DNA of 64,000 bases from Olsenella sp. An293 (GTDB lineage: Bacteria; Actinomycetota; Coriobacteriia; Coriobacteriales; Atopobiaceae). The stretch lies in contig NZ_NFIT01000009.1 of assembly GCF_002159495.1 (NCBI RefSeq), positions 43,970 to 107,969 on the forward strand, in the 5' to 3' direction. The notes under the pieces are model-generated. The model saw nothing but the letters and a program-made list of their open reading frames with translations, was not told the DNA's origin and did not search any database. A program made the translations under genes and the position numbers. Below, piece by piece: positions 63,554 to 64,000 of the stretch. Every line of letters starts with the position of its first letter. The first letter of the stretch is position 1.

Positions 63554-63836
63554 GCTTAGCCTTTGCCGCGCATCACACGGAGCGGGGCGCGGTTGCTTAC
63601 GAAACGCCGCCCGTCGCACACGGCGGCGCCGTCGCGCTTAATCTTCGCCGCGCATCGCGCGCAGTTGGCACATCGAGCTTAACGATCCCCGCGCATCACG
63701 CGCGGCGGGCCCGTCACGCTTAACGATCGCCGCCCATCGCGCGCGGCGGGCCCCTTCCGGCAGCAGGCCGCTGCGATGGGCGGCGATCGTTAAGCACCGA
63801 GAAGGGCGGGCGTGCGATGGGCGGGGACGATTAAGC
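63554..63836. repeat. 41-bp tandem repeat array (five direct, two inverted)
   Basis: GCTTA, then an AT-containing step and GCCGCGCATCGCGCGC, starts at 63554, 63595, 63636, 63677 and 63718, exactly 41 bases apart. The last two are the most alike; the first two are degenerate. Two inverted copies end at 63795 and 63836, again 41 bases apart. No gene is seen here. From 63837 to 64000 I see only GC-rich DNA without a feature. Confidence 0.9.
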
Positions 63837-64000
63837 ATCGCAGGCGAAGGGGACGGGGGCCGGTTGCGGGTAGGCGGCGCGGGCGTTGCGGGTTTTGGGG
63901 CCAGGGCACGGCGGCGCGAGGCGGCGTTGCGAATAATGCGGCCAGGGCAGGCGGGCGCAGCGGCAGACGGGTCGCGAGCGCCACGACGGGCCCGCAGACA

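Noticed and set aside
63554..63836. CRISPR array
   Set aside because: The whole 41-base unit is partly conserved and there are no unique spacers. Inverted copies are also present and no cas genes are seen.
63837..64000. Start of another gene at the right edge
   Set aside because: Short open frames there are low-complexity Ala/Arg/Pro frames of G/C-rich DNA without a ribosome site or family resemblance.

Overview
The window is chromosomal DNA from a high-GC bacterium. It is most likely an actinomycetote of the class Coriobacteriia (Olsenella/Atopobiaceae-like). This is inferred from gene order, the strong G/C bias at third codon positions, frequent GTG and TTG starts, a T-box leader on ileS, an acetylase-type lysine pathway, and the many short palindromic repeats between genes. 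No database search was possible, so the genus is a guess. About 90 percent of the window is protein-coding. No rRNA, tRNA, prophage, transposase gene or CRISPR array was recognised.

Layout. 1-6960: a translation operon on the minus strand (rimP-nusA-infB-rbfA-nrnA-truB; truB runs off the left edge) with a clear promoter and a hairpin in its leader. 6961-11800: leuS and guaB, each with its own -10 element, and terminators that end both genes. 11900-17720: an AraC-type regulator, two half-size ABC exporters whose ATPase domains have been homogenised, and an orphan membrane glycosyltransferase, all separated by palindromic repeats. 17826-22600: rluD-like, lspA and ileS, preceded by an isoleucine T-box. 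22974-29632: class III fructose bisphosphatase and ftsH (plus), a SpoU methyltransferase (minus) and an L,D-transpeptidase (plus). 29954-39424: a cell envelope, secretion and chromosome operon on the minus strand (coiled-coil protein, yceD, rpmF, plsX, acpP, rnc, smc, ftsY, ffh). 39754-45059: coaD, rsmD, recG, fakA and an Asp23 protein. 45152-50561: lysine/diaminopimelate genes (dapH, dapB, dapA, lysA) with a lysine riboswitch ahead of lysA, and a divergent M20 deacylase that probably completes the acetylase branch. 50676-56563: an oligopeptide ABC importer. 56862-64000: rpmB, a HAD-thiamine pyrophosphokinase fusion, an FmdB zinc ribbon protein, and a MarR-controlled heterodimeric ABC exporter, followed by a 41-bp repeat array.

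The genes are mostly core functions. The unusual content lies between them. There are at least six families of inverted or tandem repeats, including a four-copy palindromic array at 39.6 kb and an exactly 41-bp-period array at 63.6 kb. A 9-mer, GAGAAGRAC, usually preceded by C, was hand-counted about 36 times on both strands, in several reading frames and in gaps. This suggests a DNA-level signal (uptake sequence, Chi-like site or chromosome-architecture motif) rather than a coding effect. The other leads are the HAD-thiamine pyrophosphokinase fusion, a trichomonad-like IMP dehydrogenase, and the recently converted ABC exporter pair.
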